Part shown: piece after piece, positions 18,640 to 31,734 of the stretch | How the letters are laid out: each line of letters begins with the position of its first letter | Numbering within the stretch: the stretch's first letter is position 1 | Assembly (NCBI RefSeq): GCF_900141915.1 | Contig: NZ_FQZG01000010.1 | Span: 1-64,000 of the forward strand | DNA length: 64,000 nucleotides | Reading direction: 5' to 3' | From: Tessaracoccus bendigoensis DSM 12906 | GTDB taxonomy: Bacteria > Actinomycetota > Actinomycetes > Propionibacteriales > Propionibacteriaceae | The notes under the pieces: generated by a model | Told to the model about the DNA's origin: nothing | What the model saw: the letters and a program-made list of their open reading frames with translations, nothing else | Databases searched by the model: none | Position numbers and translations under genes: made by a program

Positions 18640-21600
18640 TGGGTCTCCCTCTCGAGTCCGACGGAGGAGGGCCCCAGCACGGCCTTCAGGTCGGCGAACA
18701 GCGCGGAGGTCAGTTCGACCCGGAACCCGTCGCCCAACCGGAAGGTCTTGACCTGTTCACCGGTGCGCAGGTTCAGGTGGACCTCGGCGGAGCCGGGGTA
18801 CAGCGCGAGGATCCGCTTGAGCTCCCCCACCACACCGGGCGTACACCTGACGGCCGGCAGCATCAGCGCCAAGGGCCCGATGTTGCCCTCCGCGCTCAGA
18901 TGCGGCACGGTGACGCCCTGAGCACGCACCCGACCCCGGTCCTCACCCTGCTCGACGATGCCATCAACCGACACGATCGTGTCCGGCGCGAGGTGTTGTG
19001 CGACCTGGTCGTAGACGCGGGGAAACACCGTCACCTCGATCGAGTTGGTCAGGTCCTCAAGGACCACCTGGGCCCAGATGTTGCCAGCCTTGTTCACCCG
19101 CCGGTTGACCGAGGTGATCAGCCCGCATAGCTTGGCCGGGCCGCGGTAGCCGTCCTCGGCGACGGCCGCCGCGATCGAATGGTCTCCGTTGGCGTGGAGC
19201 ACATGTTCGAGGCCGTTGAGGGGATGGTCGGAGACGTAGAGGCCGAGCATTTCGCGTTCGAATGCCAACTTCGTGCGACGGTCCCATTCCTCGACCTCGG
19301 GCACCTGACCGCGGGTCGGACCCGCGTCCTCGTCGAGCTCCCCCGTGTCGAAGCCGAAATCGAAGCCGTCCTGCCCGTTCTCCGCGTTGCGTTTGAGGTC
19401 GATGATCGCATCGACGGCATTCTCGAACACCGCCATCAGCGAACGCCGGGTGTGGCCCAGTTCATCGAATGCCCCGGCCTTGATCAGCGACTCGATGACC
19501 CGCTTGTTACACATCGGCAGCGGTGCCTTGTCGAGGAAGTCGTAGAAGTCGGCCCCCGGCCCCAACTTCTCGCGTTCCTCAATCCAGGCCGTAACGACCT
19601 TGTCGCCGACGTTGCGCACCGCGCCCAACCCGAAGCGGATGTGGTCGTCGACCGGGGTGAACATCACCTCGGAGGAGTTCACATCGGGCGGCAGCACCTC
19701 GATTCCCATGTGACGGCATTCGGCCAGATAGAGCGCCGACTTGTCCTTGTCGTCGCGCACCGACTGCAACAGGGCGGCCATGTACTCAACAGGGTGGTTG
19801 GCCTTCAGCCAGGCGGTCCAGTAGGAGACGACGCCGTAAGCCGCGGAGTGAGCCTTGTTGAACGCGTAGTCGGAGAACGGCAGCAGGATGTCCCACAGCG
19901 TCTTGACCGAATCCATCGAGTAGCCGCGCTCCAGCATGCCGGAGGAGAAGACCTCGTACTGGGCGTCCAGTTCGGCCTTCTTCTTCTTGCCCATGGCGCG
20001 GCGCAACATGTCGGCCCCACCGAGCGTGTAGCCGGCCAGTTGCTGCGCGATCGCCATCACCTGCTCCTGGTAGACGATCAGGCCGTACGTCTCACCGAGG
20101 ATCGGTTCGAGCGCCTCCGCCAGATCCGGATGGATCGGTTCGACGGGCTCGCGCCCAGTCTTGCGGCGCGCATACTTGTTGTGGGAGTCGGCGCCCATCG
20201 GGCCAGGTCGGTACAACGCACCTACGGCCGAGATGTCGTCGAAACAGTCGGGCTGCATCGAGCGCAGCAGCGCCCGCATCGGGCCCCCGTCGAGCTGGAA
20301 CACGCCGAGCGTGTCACCGCGCTGGAGCAGGTCGAACGTCAGCGGATCGTCGAGCGTGAGCGTCTCGAGGTCGACGTCGATGCCCTTGTTCAGTTTGATG
20401 TTGGCCAGCGCATCGGCGAGCACGGTCAGGTTCCGCAGCCCGAGGAAGTCCATCTTGATGAGCCCGAGGCTCTCGCAGCCCGGGTAGTCGAACTGCGTGA
20501 TGATGGCCCCGTCAGCCTCACGTTTCATCAGGGGCACGACATCTGCGATGGGGGCCCGGCTCATGATCACGCCTGCGGCATGCACGCCCCATTGCCGCTT
20601 GAGCCCCTCGATGCCCCTTGCGGTGTCGACGACGGTGCGCACGTCCGGCGAGGACTGGTACAGCTCACGGAACTCGGCGCCCTCCGCGTAGCGCTTGTGC
20701 TGCTCGTTGAACAGGTCTCCGAGCGGGACACCCTTGCCCATCACGTCGGGCGGCATGGCCTTGGTGATCTGCTCTCCAATCGCGAACGGCATGTCGAGCA
20801 CCCGTGCCGAATCCTTCACCGCCGCCTTCGCCTTGATGGAGCCGTAGGTGATGATCTGCGCGACGTACTCCTTGCCGTACTTCTCCGTGACGTAGTTGAT
20901 CACCTCACCGCGGCGGCGGTCGTCGAAGTCGATGTCGAAATCGGGCATCGAGACACGCTCCGGGTTGAGGAAGCGTTCGAAGATCAGGCCGTGTTCAAGC
21001 GGATCGAGGTCGGTGATGCGCATCGCGTACGCACACATCGAACCGGCACCCGAGCCACGCCCCGGGCCGACGCGGACCCCGTTGCGCTTTGCCCAGTTGA
21101 TGAAGTCGGCCACGACGAGGAAGTAGCCGGAGAACCCCATCTGGACGATGATCCCCATCTCGAACTCCGCGCGTTCCCGCACCGCGTCGCTGACACCGCG
21201 TGGGTAGCGGTAGTCGAGCCCACGCGCGACCTCCTTGCGGAACCAGGAGTCCTCCGTCTCCCCATCAGGCACGTCGAAGCGGGGCATGTAGGTGCCGGTG
21301 CCCTCTTCGAAAACCGTCTCGATACGTTCGGCGATCGCCAAGGTGTTGTCACACGCCTCTGGCAACTCGCGAAACAGCGCGCGCATCTCCTCCGGGGATT
21401 TGAGGTAGTAGCCGTTGCCGTCGAACTTGAACCGGTCGGTCTGTGCCTTCCTGGAGCCAGAGGAGACGCACAGCAGGGTGTCGTGGGAGTCGGCGTCGTC
21501 TGCGTGCACGTAGTGCAGGTCGTTCGACGCCACCAGCGGCAGGCCGAGGTCCTTCGACAGCCGGAGCAGGTCCTTCCTGACCTTGGTCTCGATGTCCAGC

Positions 21601-22175
21601 CCGTGGTCCATCAACTCGACGTAGAAGTTGCCATCGCCGAAGATGTCTCGGAACTCGGCCGCAGCGGCCACGGCGTTGTCGTACTGCCCGAGCCGCAGGA
21701 AGGTCTGCACCTCACCCGAGGGGCAACCCGTCGTCGCGATCAGTCCCTTGCCGTACTCACCCAGCAGTTCCCGGTCGGCACGGGGCTTGTAGAAGAACCC
21801 CTCGAGTGAAGACCTGGTGCTCAGCTTGAAGAGGTTGTGCATCCCTTCGGGGTTCGCGGCCCACATGGTCATGTGGGTGTAGGCGCCTTTCGAGGCGACG
21901 TCGTCGCCGGTGCCGTCGCCAAACTGGACGCGTTTGCGCTCCGACCGGTGGGTACGGGGGGTCAGGTAGGCCTCGAGCCCGATGATGGGCTTGACGTCGA
22001 AGTTCTTGGACGCCTTGTAGAACTCGTAGGCGCCGTACAGGTTGCCGTGGTCGGTGATGGCCAGCGCGGGCATGCCCGTCCGCTCGGCGCCTTGGAAGAG
22101 ATCCTTGATCCGTGCCGCACCGTCCAGCATCGAGAACTCGGTGTGGGTGTGCAGGTGCACAAACGAGTCCGACAA
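18636..22175 (-). CDS. dnaE: DNA polymerase III alpha subunit, DnaE1 type
   Basis: A 1179-residue replicative polymerase. The N-terminal PHP domain opens with SFVHLHTHTEFSMLDGAARI. The polymerase core has the catalytic aspartates in MPDFDIDFDDRRRGEVI and the GPGRGSGAGSMCAYA loop. Tandem HhH, OB-fold (AKLCGLITSVNRRVNKAGN) and C-terminal regions follow. Length fits DnaE1. I chose the TTG at 22175 because AGGAGG lies six bases before it and the family sequence begins there; the open frame extends 66 bases further upstream without family similarity. It probably heads the his run on this strand. Confidence 0.97.
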   Translation of the reverse strand: MSDSFVHLHTHTEFSMLDGAARIKDLFQGAERTGMPALAITDHGNLYGAYEFYKASKNFDVKPIIGLEAYLTPRTHRSERKRVQFGDGTGDDVASKGAYTHMTMWAANPEGMHNLFKLSTRSSLEGFFYKPRADRELLGEYGKGLIATTGCPSGEVQTFLRLGQYDNAVAAAAEFRDIFGDGNFYVELMDHGLDIETKVRKDLLRLSKDLGLPLVASNDLHYVHADDADSHDTLLCVSSGSRKAQTDRFKFDGNGYYLKSPEEMRALFRELPEACDNTLAIAERIETVFEEGTGTYMPRFDVPDGETEDSWFRKEVARGLDYRYPRGVSDAVRERAEFEMGIIVQMGFSGYFLVVADFINWAKRNGVRVGPGRGSGAGSMCAYAMRITDLDPLEHGLIFERFLNPERVSMPDFDIDFDDRRRGEVINYVTEKYGKEYVAQIITYGSIKAKAAVKDSARVLDMPFAIGEQITKAMPPDVMGKGVPLGDLFNEQHKRYAEGAEFRELYQSSPDVRTVVDTARGIEGLKRQWGVHAAGVIMSRAPIADVVPLMKREADGAIITQFDYPGCESLGLIKMDFLGLRNLTVLADALANIKLNKGIDVDLETLTLDDPLTFDLLQRGDTLGVFQLDGGPMRALLRSMQPDCFDDISAVGALYRPGPMGADSHNKYARRKTGREPVEPIHPDLAEALEPILGETYGLIVYQEQVMAIAQQLAGYTLGGADMLRRAMGKKKKAELDAQYEVFSSGMLERGYSMDSVKTLWDILLPFSDYAFNKAHSAAYGVVSYWTAWLKANHPVEYMAALLQSVRDDKDKSALYLAECRHMGIEVLPPDVNSSEVMFTPVDDHIRFGLGAVRNVGDKVVTAWIEEREKLGPGADFYDFLDKAPLPMCNKRVIESLIKAGAFDELGHTRRSLMAVFENAVDAIIDLKRNAENGQDGFDFGFDTGELDEDAGPTRGQVPEVEEWDRRTKLAFEREMLGLYVSDHPLNGLEHVLHANGDHSIAAAVAEDGYRGPAKLCGLITSVNRRVNKAGNIWAQVVLEDLTNSIEVTVFPRVYDQVAQHLAPDTIVSVDGIVEQGEDRGRVRAQGVTVPHLSAEGNIGPLALMLPAVRCTPGVVGELKRILALYPGSAEVHLNLRTGEQVKTFRLGDGFRVELTSALFADLKAVLGPSSVGLERETQ

Positions 22176-22333
22176 CTGAAACCTCCTGGGGCACGGGATG
22201 ACGACGCCCCACCTTACCTTCCGCCGACGGGGATCACCCATCGTTCATCCGGTGTTGCCTAAGCACTATCATCGCCAACTCGATCAGCTCCGAGAGCGCG
22301 GGCCGCAACGTCATCATCGTCATCGGTGACGGC
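22176..22333. other. Short dnaE/phoA junction with no phoA start codon
   Basis: The first part is the leader of dnaE (minus strand). In the phoA frame the plus strand is open from 22202 but has no ATG, GTG or TTG before 22334. The frame reads as phoA-like protein from about 22277 ([21 protein letters not shown]). No signal peptide is encoded in any frame. An AGCACTATC string at 22262-22270 matches the end of the dispersed palindromic repeat described below, perhaps by chance. Confidence 0.6.
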
Positions 22334-24013
22334 ATGGGCGACTCCGAGATCACCATCGCCCGCAACTACCTCAAGGGGGCGGGCGGCTTCCTTGAGGGCC
22401 TCGACGCGCTTCCGCTCACCGGCCAGATGACCACCTACTCGGTGACGAAGAACGGCCTGCCCGACTACACGCCCGACTCCGCCGCCACCGGCACCGCCTG
22501 GGCCACCGGCAGCAAGTCCTACGACGGGGCCATCTCGGTCGACCGCACGGGCCAGCCGCTCAAGTCGCTGCTGAAGGTGGCGAAGGAGACCGGTCGCGCC
22601 ACCGGTAACGTGAGCACCTCCGAGGTGCAGGACGCCACCCCCGCCGTGCAGATCGCCAGCGTGACGAGCCGTCGCTGCTACGGTCCTTCGACGACCACGG
22701 CCCAGTGCTCGGGCAACGCCCTCGAGAACGGTGGCGCCGGCTCCATCAGCGAACAGCTCATCGAGACTCGTCCCGACGTCACCCTCGCGGGCGGCTCAGC
22801 GACCTTCGCCGAGGAGGCGACCGCCGGAGATTGGGCCGGCAAAACCCTCGAAGCACAGGCCAAGGAGCGTGGCTTCCAGTACCTGACGGACAAGGCCGAT
22901 CTCGACTCGATCACCGCCGCGAGCCAGGACAGCCCAGTGCTCGGCCTCTTCTCCACAGGCAACATGCCCGTGCGGTTCAACCCGTACATCGCACAGCCAG
23001 GAAAGGCGACGACGCAGGAGTGCACCGTCAACCCGGACTTCGCCGAGGTGCCCACCCTGAAGGAGATGACGGACAAGAGCATCGAGCTGCTGTCCGAAAG
23101 CAAGGCGGGCAAGAAGAACGGATTCTTCCTGCAGGTCGAATCGGCCTCCATCGACAAGAAGGACCACGCCGCCGACGTGTGTGGCCAGATCGGTGAGACC
23201 GAGCAGATGGACGAGGCCGTGAAGTCGGCCCTCGACTTCGCCAAGGCGGATGGCAACACGCTGGTCGTCGTCACGGCAGACCACGCGCACACCTCACAGA
23301 TCATCGACACGGAAGGCCCCGGCCTCAACAGCCGGGTCACCACGCACGACGGCTCCGAGATGGTTGTCGGCTACAACACCTCTGCGGCCGGCGGTTCGCA
23401 GCAGCACACCGGCACGCAGATCCGGGTGGCGGCCTACGGGCCCGGCGCTGCAAACGTCGTCGGCCTGATCGACCAGACCGACCTGTTCTATGTCGCCTCC
23501 GACGCGATGACCAACTGGGATGGGACGAAACCCAGCGCGACCGCCACACCCAGCGCCTCAGTCGAGCCAACTGCCACACCCACTGCCCCTTCGACCGTGA
23601 ACGTCTACACCACGCCCGGCACACACGATGTCAACGGCCGCCGCTGGCAGACCACCTGTGAGTCGTACTCGAAGACCACCAGGTGCCTCACCAACATCTG
23701 GTCCACCGTGGTCGTCCGTGACGGTGCGGCCTACAAGCAGGTGACCGGTTGGCACTTCAACAACCTGACATACCTTCCCGAGATGACAAGGGCCCAGTGG
23801 GGCACCAACCCGATCGCCAACACCGGCGAGTTCACCTCGGAAGGTCGGCAGTGGCGCACCGAGTGCGACACCGCATCCTCTGGCTCCAACGCGTGCCGCA
23901 GCTTCATCAAGACCGACGTCGTGGCGGCTGAGCGAAACGCGGCGGGCGCCTGGACGTACTCCACCAGCAAGCAGTGGGTGTTCAACAACCAGGTCCTGTT
24001 CAAGCTGGCCTGA
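22334..24013 (+). CDS. phoA: 5'-truncated PhoA-type alkaline phosphatase with C-terminal repeats (probable pseudogene)
   Basis: A 559-residue frame closely resembling E. coli PhoA from Met53 onward. The nucleophile is in [13 protein letters not shown] (residue 49), phosphate-binding Arg in VTSRRCYGP, metal ligands in [19 protein letters not shown] and [10 protein letters not shown], and the last His in [15 protein letters not shown]. The normal protein is periplasmic or secreted, but no signal peptide is encoded. The first usable ATG comes after the metal-binding Asp of GDGMGDS, so the product would lack that ligand. A Pro/Thr/Ser linker (about residues 400-424) leads to two tandem repeats of a Trp/Cys-rich module. 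It may be a deletion pseudogene or an assembly join. Confidence 0.8.
   Translation: MGDSEITIARNYLKGAGGFLEGLDALPLTGQMTTYSVTKNGLPDYTPDSAATGTAWATGSKSYDGAISVDRTGQPLKSLLKVAKETGRATGNVSTSEVQDATPAVQIASVTSRRCYGPSTTTAQCSGNALENGGAGSISEQLIETRPDVTLAGGSATFAEEATAGDWAGKTLEAQAKERGFQYLTDKADLDSITAASQDSPVLGLFSTGNMPVRFNPYIAQPGKATTQECTVNPDFAEVPTLKEMTDKSIELLSESKAGKKNGFFLQVESASIDKKDHAADVCGQIGETEQMDEAVKSALDFAKADGNTLVVVTADHAHTSQIIDTEGPGLNSRVTTHDGSEMVVGYNTSAAGGSQQHTGTQIRVAAYGPGAANVVGLIDQTDLFYVASDAMTNWDGTKPSATATPSASVEPTATPTAPSTVNVYTTPGTHDVNGRRWQTTCESYSKTTRCLTNIWSTVVVRDGAAYKQVTGWHFNNLTYLPEMTRAQWGTNPIANTGEFTSEGRQWRTECDTASSGSNACRSFIKTDVVAAERNAAGAWTYSTSKQWVFNNQVLFKLA
23618..23776 (+). repeat. C-terminal module, repeat 1 of 2, in the phosphatase
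   Basis: This encodes about 53 residues beginning [17 protein letters not shown], with a second cysteine in TTRCLTNIW and the closing signature [10 protein letters not shown]. It aligns with repeat 2 through GRxWxTxC, a second Cys followed by an aromatic or charged stretch, and WxFNN. The cysteine pair could form a disulfide in a secreted protein. I recall similar modules at the C-termini of exported actinobacterial proteins, but no function is known to me. Confidence 0.6.
23825..24001 (+). repeat. C-terminal module, repeat 2 of 2, in the phosphatase
   Basis: This encodes about 59 residues beginning [17 protein letters not shown], with [12 protein letters not shown] and the closing [10 protein letters not shown]. 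It is a diverged copy of repeat 1, sharing the GRxWxTxC start, the second Cys and the WxFNN end. Confidence 0.6.
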
Positions 24014-24027
24014 TCCATAAAGCAGAA

Positions 24028-24055
24028 TCGGGGGCCGTCGAAAGACGGCCCCCGA
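24028..24055 (+). terminator. Strong hairpin after phoA
   Basis: A perfect 12-bp stem (TCGGGGGCCGTC with its complement) is closed by a GAAA tetraloop and lies 14 bases after the phosphatase stop codon. No T-run follows, which is common for terminators of high-GC actinomycetes. It also separates the plus-strand phosphatase from the convergent rpiB. Confidence 0.75.
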
Positions 24056-24087
24056 ATCCCGCGTTCTGCGCCCGCTCGGCCGGTTGT

Positions 24088-24567
24088 TCAGCAACGACTC
24101 CCGGGGTCGACCTGGTCCTCGACCTCTATCCCGTCGTCGATGGCTCCCAATTGATTGACGCGGCGCTGATGGCGCCCCCCTTCGAACTCGGCCTCCAACC
24201 ACATCGCGGTGATCATCTTGCCCAACTCGACTCCGATGACGCGGGCGCCGAGCGCAAGCATGTTGGTGTCGTTGTGGTTGCGCGAAAGCACCGCCGAGTA
24301 CGGCTCCGAGCACACCACGCAGCGGATCCCGTGCGTCTTGTTCGCCGCGATCGAGATGCCCACGCCTGATCCGCAGATCAGGATCCCGCGGTCGAACCGG
24401 CCTGCGGCGACGGCCTCAGCGGCCTGCTGCCCGAAATACGGGTAGTCCGCCCGATCCGGATCGTTCGTACCGAGGTCTGTGACGTCGTGGCCGAGGGCCC
24501 GCACCGCGTCGGCGAGTTCACGCCGGAACCCGATGGCGGCATGATCAGAGGCAATGACGATTCGCAC
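24088..24567 (-). CDS. rpiB: Ribose-5-phosphate isomerase B
   Basis: A 159-residue RpiB/LacAB-family isomerase interconverting ribose-5-P and ribulose-5-P in the pentose phosphate pathway. The start RIVIASDHAAIGFR, the catalytic-Cys segment GILICGSGVGISIAANK and the SRNHNDTNMLALGARVIG block are diagnostic. The start is a GTG preceded by GGAAGG. The gene stands alone downstream of gltD with a 58-base gap. Confidence 0.94.
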   Translation of the reverse strand: MRIVIASDHAAIGFRRELADAVRALGHDVTDLGTNDPDRADYPYFGQQAAEAVAAGRFDRGILICGSGVGISIAANKTHGIRCVVCSEPYSAVLSRNHNDTNMLALGARVIGVELGKMITAMWLEAEFEGGRHQRRVNQLGAIDDGIEVEDQVDPGSRC

Positions 24568-24625
24568 GGCGTTCCTTCCGGGAGATGGTTCCGCCAGCTA
24601 CCTTACCCGGAAGCAGGAGGCCCCG

Positions 24626-26084
24626 TCAGGCCAGCAACTGACGCACCTCTGGCCCGATCGGCCTTGGCAGCTTCGACTCCCCGCTGAGGAAGGCGTCGAC
24701 GCCCTGCGCGCAGCTGCGGCCCTCCGCGATCGCCCACACGATCAGCGACTGTCCACGCCCCGCATCGCCGCACGCGAACACGCCTGGCACGCTCGTGGCG
24801 AAGTTGTCGTCGCGGGCGATGTTGCCGCGGGCGTCGAGCTCGCAACCGAGTTCCTCGACCAGCCCGGCCCGCTGCGGCCCGGAGAACCCCATCGCCAGCA
24901 GCACCAGTTGCGCCGGGATGTGCCGTTCACTCCCTTCGACCGGGGTGAACCGCCCCGCTTCGAAGCGGACCTCGACGATGTCGAGCCCCTTGACCCGGCC
25001 CTCGCCGTCGTCAACGAAACGGTTGGTGGACACTGCGTAGACCCGGTCGCCGCCCTCCTCGTGCGCCGAGGTGACCTTGAAGGTCATCGGGTACGTGGGC
25101 CATGGCTGGCCTCCCGGGCGCTCCTCGGGGGGCATCGGCATGATCTCCAGTTGGGTGATGGAACGGGCACCCTGACGGATCGAGGTCCCCAGGCAGTCGG
25201 CCCCGGTGTCTCCGCCGCCGATGATCACGACGTCCTTACCCGCTGCTGTGATCTGGTCGACGACCTCCTCCCCGAGCGCGACACGGTTTGCCTGTGGCAG
25301 GAACTCCATCGCCTGGTGGATCCCGCCGAGCTCGCGCCCGGGAACGGGTAGGTCCCTCGGCAGGGTCGACCCGATGGCCAGCACCACCGCCTCGTACTGC
25401 TCGCGCAGGTCCTCTCCGGTGAGGTGCTCTCCGATGTTAACCCCGGTCTTGAACTGGGTGCCCTCCAACACCATCTGCTTCAGGCGCCGGTTCAGGACCG
25501 CCTTTTCCATCTTGAACTCGGGGATGCCGTATCGCAGGAGCCCTCCGATCGCGTCGGCCCGTTCGTAGACGACGACGGTGTGTCCGGCCCTGGTCAGCTG
25601 CTGCGCCACCGCCAGCCCCGCAGGGCCTGAGCCGACGACTGCCACGGTCTTCGTGGTGTGCCACGCGGGCTGCTGGGGCGTGACGCGGGAGTCGTCCCAC
25701 GCCTTGTCGATGATCGAGACCTCGACGTTCTTGATGGTGACCGGGTCGCGGTTGATGCCCACGACACACGCAGTCTCGCACGGCGCGGGGCAGAGCCGCC
25801 CGGTGAACTCGGGGAAGTTGTTGGTGGCGTGCAGCCTCTCCAACGCCGGTTGCCACTCCCCTCGCCAGACCAGGTCGTTCCATTCGGGGATGAGGTTACC
25901 GAGCGGGCAGCCGTTGTTGCAGAACGGGATGCCGCAATCCATGCACCGACCCGCCTGCTTCGAGATGATGGGCAACAGCGCACGCCCGGGGGTCCCGGGA
26001 TAGACCTCACGCCAGTCGTGGACCCGCTCTTCGACGGGTCGCCGGGTCGCCACCTCACGCGGCGTTGTCATGAACCCCTTCGGA

Positions 26085-26092
<8 letters not shown>
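24626..26092 (-). CDS. gltD: Glutamate synthase small subunit GltD
   Basis: A 488-residue flavoprotein that carries electrons from NADPH to the GltB large subunit. The N-terminal ferredoxin-like region has the Cys clusters [17 protein letters not shown] and [15 protein letters not shown] binding is marked by [17 protein letters not shown] and NADPH binding by [15 protein letters not shown]. The C-terminal [19 protein letters not shown] closes the FAD site. Its start overlaps the gltB stop by eight bases, giving a gltB-gltD operon. Confidence 0.97.
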
Positions 26093-30614
<4,522 letters not shown>

Positions 30615-30728
30615 CGGCTTGACCTCCTGTGATCTGTGGGCGCACGGGCGCCAGCGGGGAAAACAGTACGGTCGTGGAATCGACGTCGCCAGCCAGTTCC
30701 ACGGCGTGCGAAATCTCTTCGCACAATT

Positions 30729-30744
30729 GTTACGCGGCCGAAAC
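30729..30744. promoter_or_regulatory. GlnR-type binding site upstream of gltB
   Basis: GTTAC-GCGGCC-GAAAC matches the actinobacterial GlnR half-pair consensus GTnAC-N6-GAAAC exactly. GlnR is the OmpR-type nitrogen regulator of Streptomyces and mycobacteria. The box lies 115-130 bases before the gltB start codon, next to an ACAATTGT palindrome. Nitrogen control of gltBD makes biological sense, but a second half-pair at the standard spacing is not clear. Confidence 0.5.
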
Positions 30745-30771
30745 ATGGCCAGCGTGGCCAGCACGCTGCGA

Positions 30772-30838
30772 CACCAGCGATAACCCTCGACACCAGCGGA
30801 ATGTCCCCGTCACCAGCGATAACCCTCGACACCAGCGG
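30772..30838. repeat. Array of four CACCAGCG repeats at two-helical-turn spacing
   Basis: CACCAGCG occurs at 30772, 30791, 30811 and 30830, spaced 19, 20 and 19 bases. The unit is a 28-base block repeated perfectly at 30772-30799 and 30811-30838. Further CCAGCG/CCAGCA copies lie at 30749 and 30758, and an inverted copy at 30883. Even spacing of about two helical turns upstream of gltB suggests cooperative protein binding, but it could be an inert tandem duplication. Confidence 0.6.
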
Positions 30839-30992
30839 TATACGGCAGGTATCCAGACTGACCGTTGGTAACCGCCGCACAACGCTGGTGACGACGAGAT
30901 CCGCGGGTGGCACCGAAAGCCGCTCGCAACACCGAGTCGACGGCGCCGTCGACCTCGCTCGCCGGCTCGTGCCGCTCGGCGCGGTCGTGACG

Positions 30993-31094
30993 TTGAGCAC
31001 TATCCCGGACTGGATGCCCCAAGAGACCCGTTGTCACGTTCAAATCCCCATCGAACCCCGAATAGTGCTCAAGGCCCGACGCGACCACAGCCCC
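30993..31094. repeat. Dispersed palindromic repeat, copy A
   Basis: An 80-base core (30993-31072) is bounded by the perfect 11-base inverted ends TTGAGCACTAT and ATAGTGCTCAA and can fold into a long imperfect hairpin. The 22-base right flank (GCCCGACGC...CACAGCCCC) is also shared with copy B at 38449-38550. It lies 17 bases past the end of the SCO1 gene and could act as a terminator of the trp operon. Confidence 0.75.
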
Positions 31095-31110
31095 CGCGGA
31101 CGGCCTTGAG

Positions 31111-31734
31111 CTAGCTGGCGATGAGACGTTCGAAGTCGTCCTTCATGTCGCCGGCCGAGGTGGCGTTCCAGATCACCTGCATGGTGCGCGGCTCACCGAA
31201 TCCCAGGACGTAGGTGCCGTGGTCAACCTCATAACCCCCGGATGGGAGTTGAGTGCCCTGCGCGATGTCGATCCCGAGGCTGAGGGCAGCAGGCTTGATC
31301 GCCTCGAGGTCGCCGGTCAACCCGATGAAGGCGTCGTCGATCCGCGCGAGATAGTCCCGCAGCACCTCGGGGGTGTCCCTCGCCGGGTCGGTCGTGACCA
31401 GGATGAGGCTGATGTCGTCGACGAGGTCGGGGGGCAACCGCCGCTTCGCGGTCGCCATGTCCGCCATGATCCCTGGGCACACATCCGGGCAGTTGGTGTA
31501 GCCGAAGAAGAGCGCGACCGCCTTCGTGGTCGGGTCGGTTGCGAGGTTGAAGGGCTGGCCTGCCTGGTCGGTGAGGGTGAGGTCGGGCAGGGGCGCCCCT
31601 CCACCCTCGAGATAGGTGCCGTGCCAGTCATCCTGCAAGGTGCCGACGCTGGCTGCGGGCCCTGGCGACGGCGCCCCACAGCCCGCAAGCACGCCGATGG
31701 CGCCAAGGCTCAGGAACGACCGGCGCCGGATCAC
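31111..31734 (-). CDS. SCO1/SenC-family copper-binding lipoprotein
   Basis: A 207-residue thioredoxin-fold lipoprotein of the SCO1/SenC family, which delivers copper to cytochrome c oxidase or protects against thiol stress. The N-terminus has a basic start, a hydrophobic core and the lipobox LAGC (Cys19), so it is probably membrane-anchored outside the cell. The copper ligands are the CxxxC of GYTNCPDVCPG and the His of YEVDHGTYVLG. The start is a GTG in a GTGA overlap with the trpA stop. No oxidase gene is nearby, so the coupling to trpA may simply be positional. Confidence 0.9.
   Translation of the reverse strand: MIRRRSFLSLGAIGVLAGCGAPSPGPAASVGTLQDDWHGTYLEGGGAPLPDLTLTDQAGQPFNLATDPTTKAVALFFGYTNCPDVCPGIMADMATAKRRLPPDLVDDISLILVTTDPARDTPEVLRDYLARIDDAFIGLTGDLEAIKPAALSLGIDIAQGTQLPSGGYEVDHGTYVLGFGEPRTMQVIWNATSAGDMKDDFERLIAS

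Larger units (their letters stand above)
30615..31110. other. 496-bp intergenic region upstream of gltB
   Basis: This is the only gene-free stretch over 300 bases in the window. From the gltB side it holds: a ribosome-binding site next to the start codon; a TGCGAA...TTCGCA inverted repeat (30707-30723); an ACAATTGT palindrome (30723-30730); a GlnR-type box (30729-30744); an array of CACCAGCG repeats (30772-30838) with one inverted copy CGCTGGTG at 30883-30890; and one copy of the dispersed palindromic element (30993-31094) just beyond the end of the SCO1 gene. Short open frames here are not convincing genes. Confidence 0.7.

Noticed and set aside
19179-21809. An 876-codon open frame on the plus strand opposite dnaE
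   Set aside because: It is the mirror of the dnaE reading frame in GC-rich DNA; the translation is Arg/His/Gln-rich without domains, and dnaE on the other strand has all family motifs.
30772-30838. CRISPR-like array
   Set aside because: Repeats are only 8 bases within a 28-base tandem duplication, spacers are not unique, and no cas gene is present.
30810-31088. Short minus-strand open frames in both dispersed-repeat regions sharing a peptide (EHYSGFDGDLN)
   Set aside because: The similarity comes from the DNA repeat itself (30993-31094 and 38449-38550); no start, ribosome site or conserved frame beyond the repeat supports a gene.
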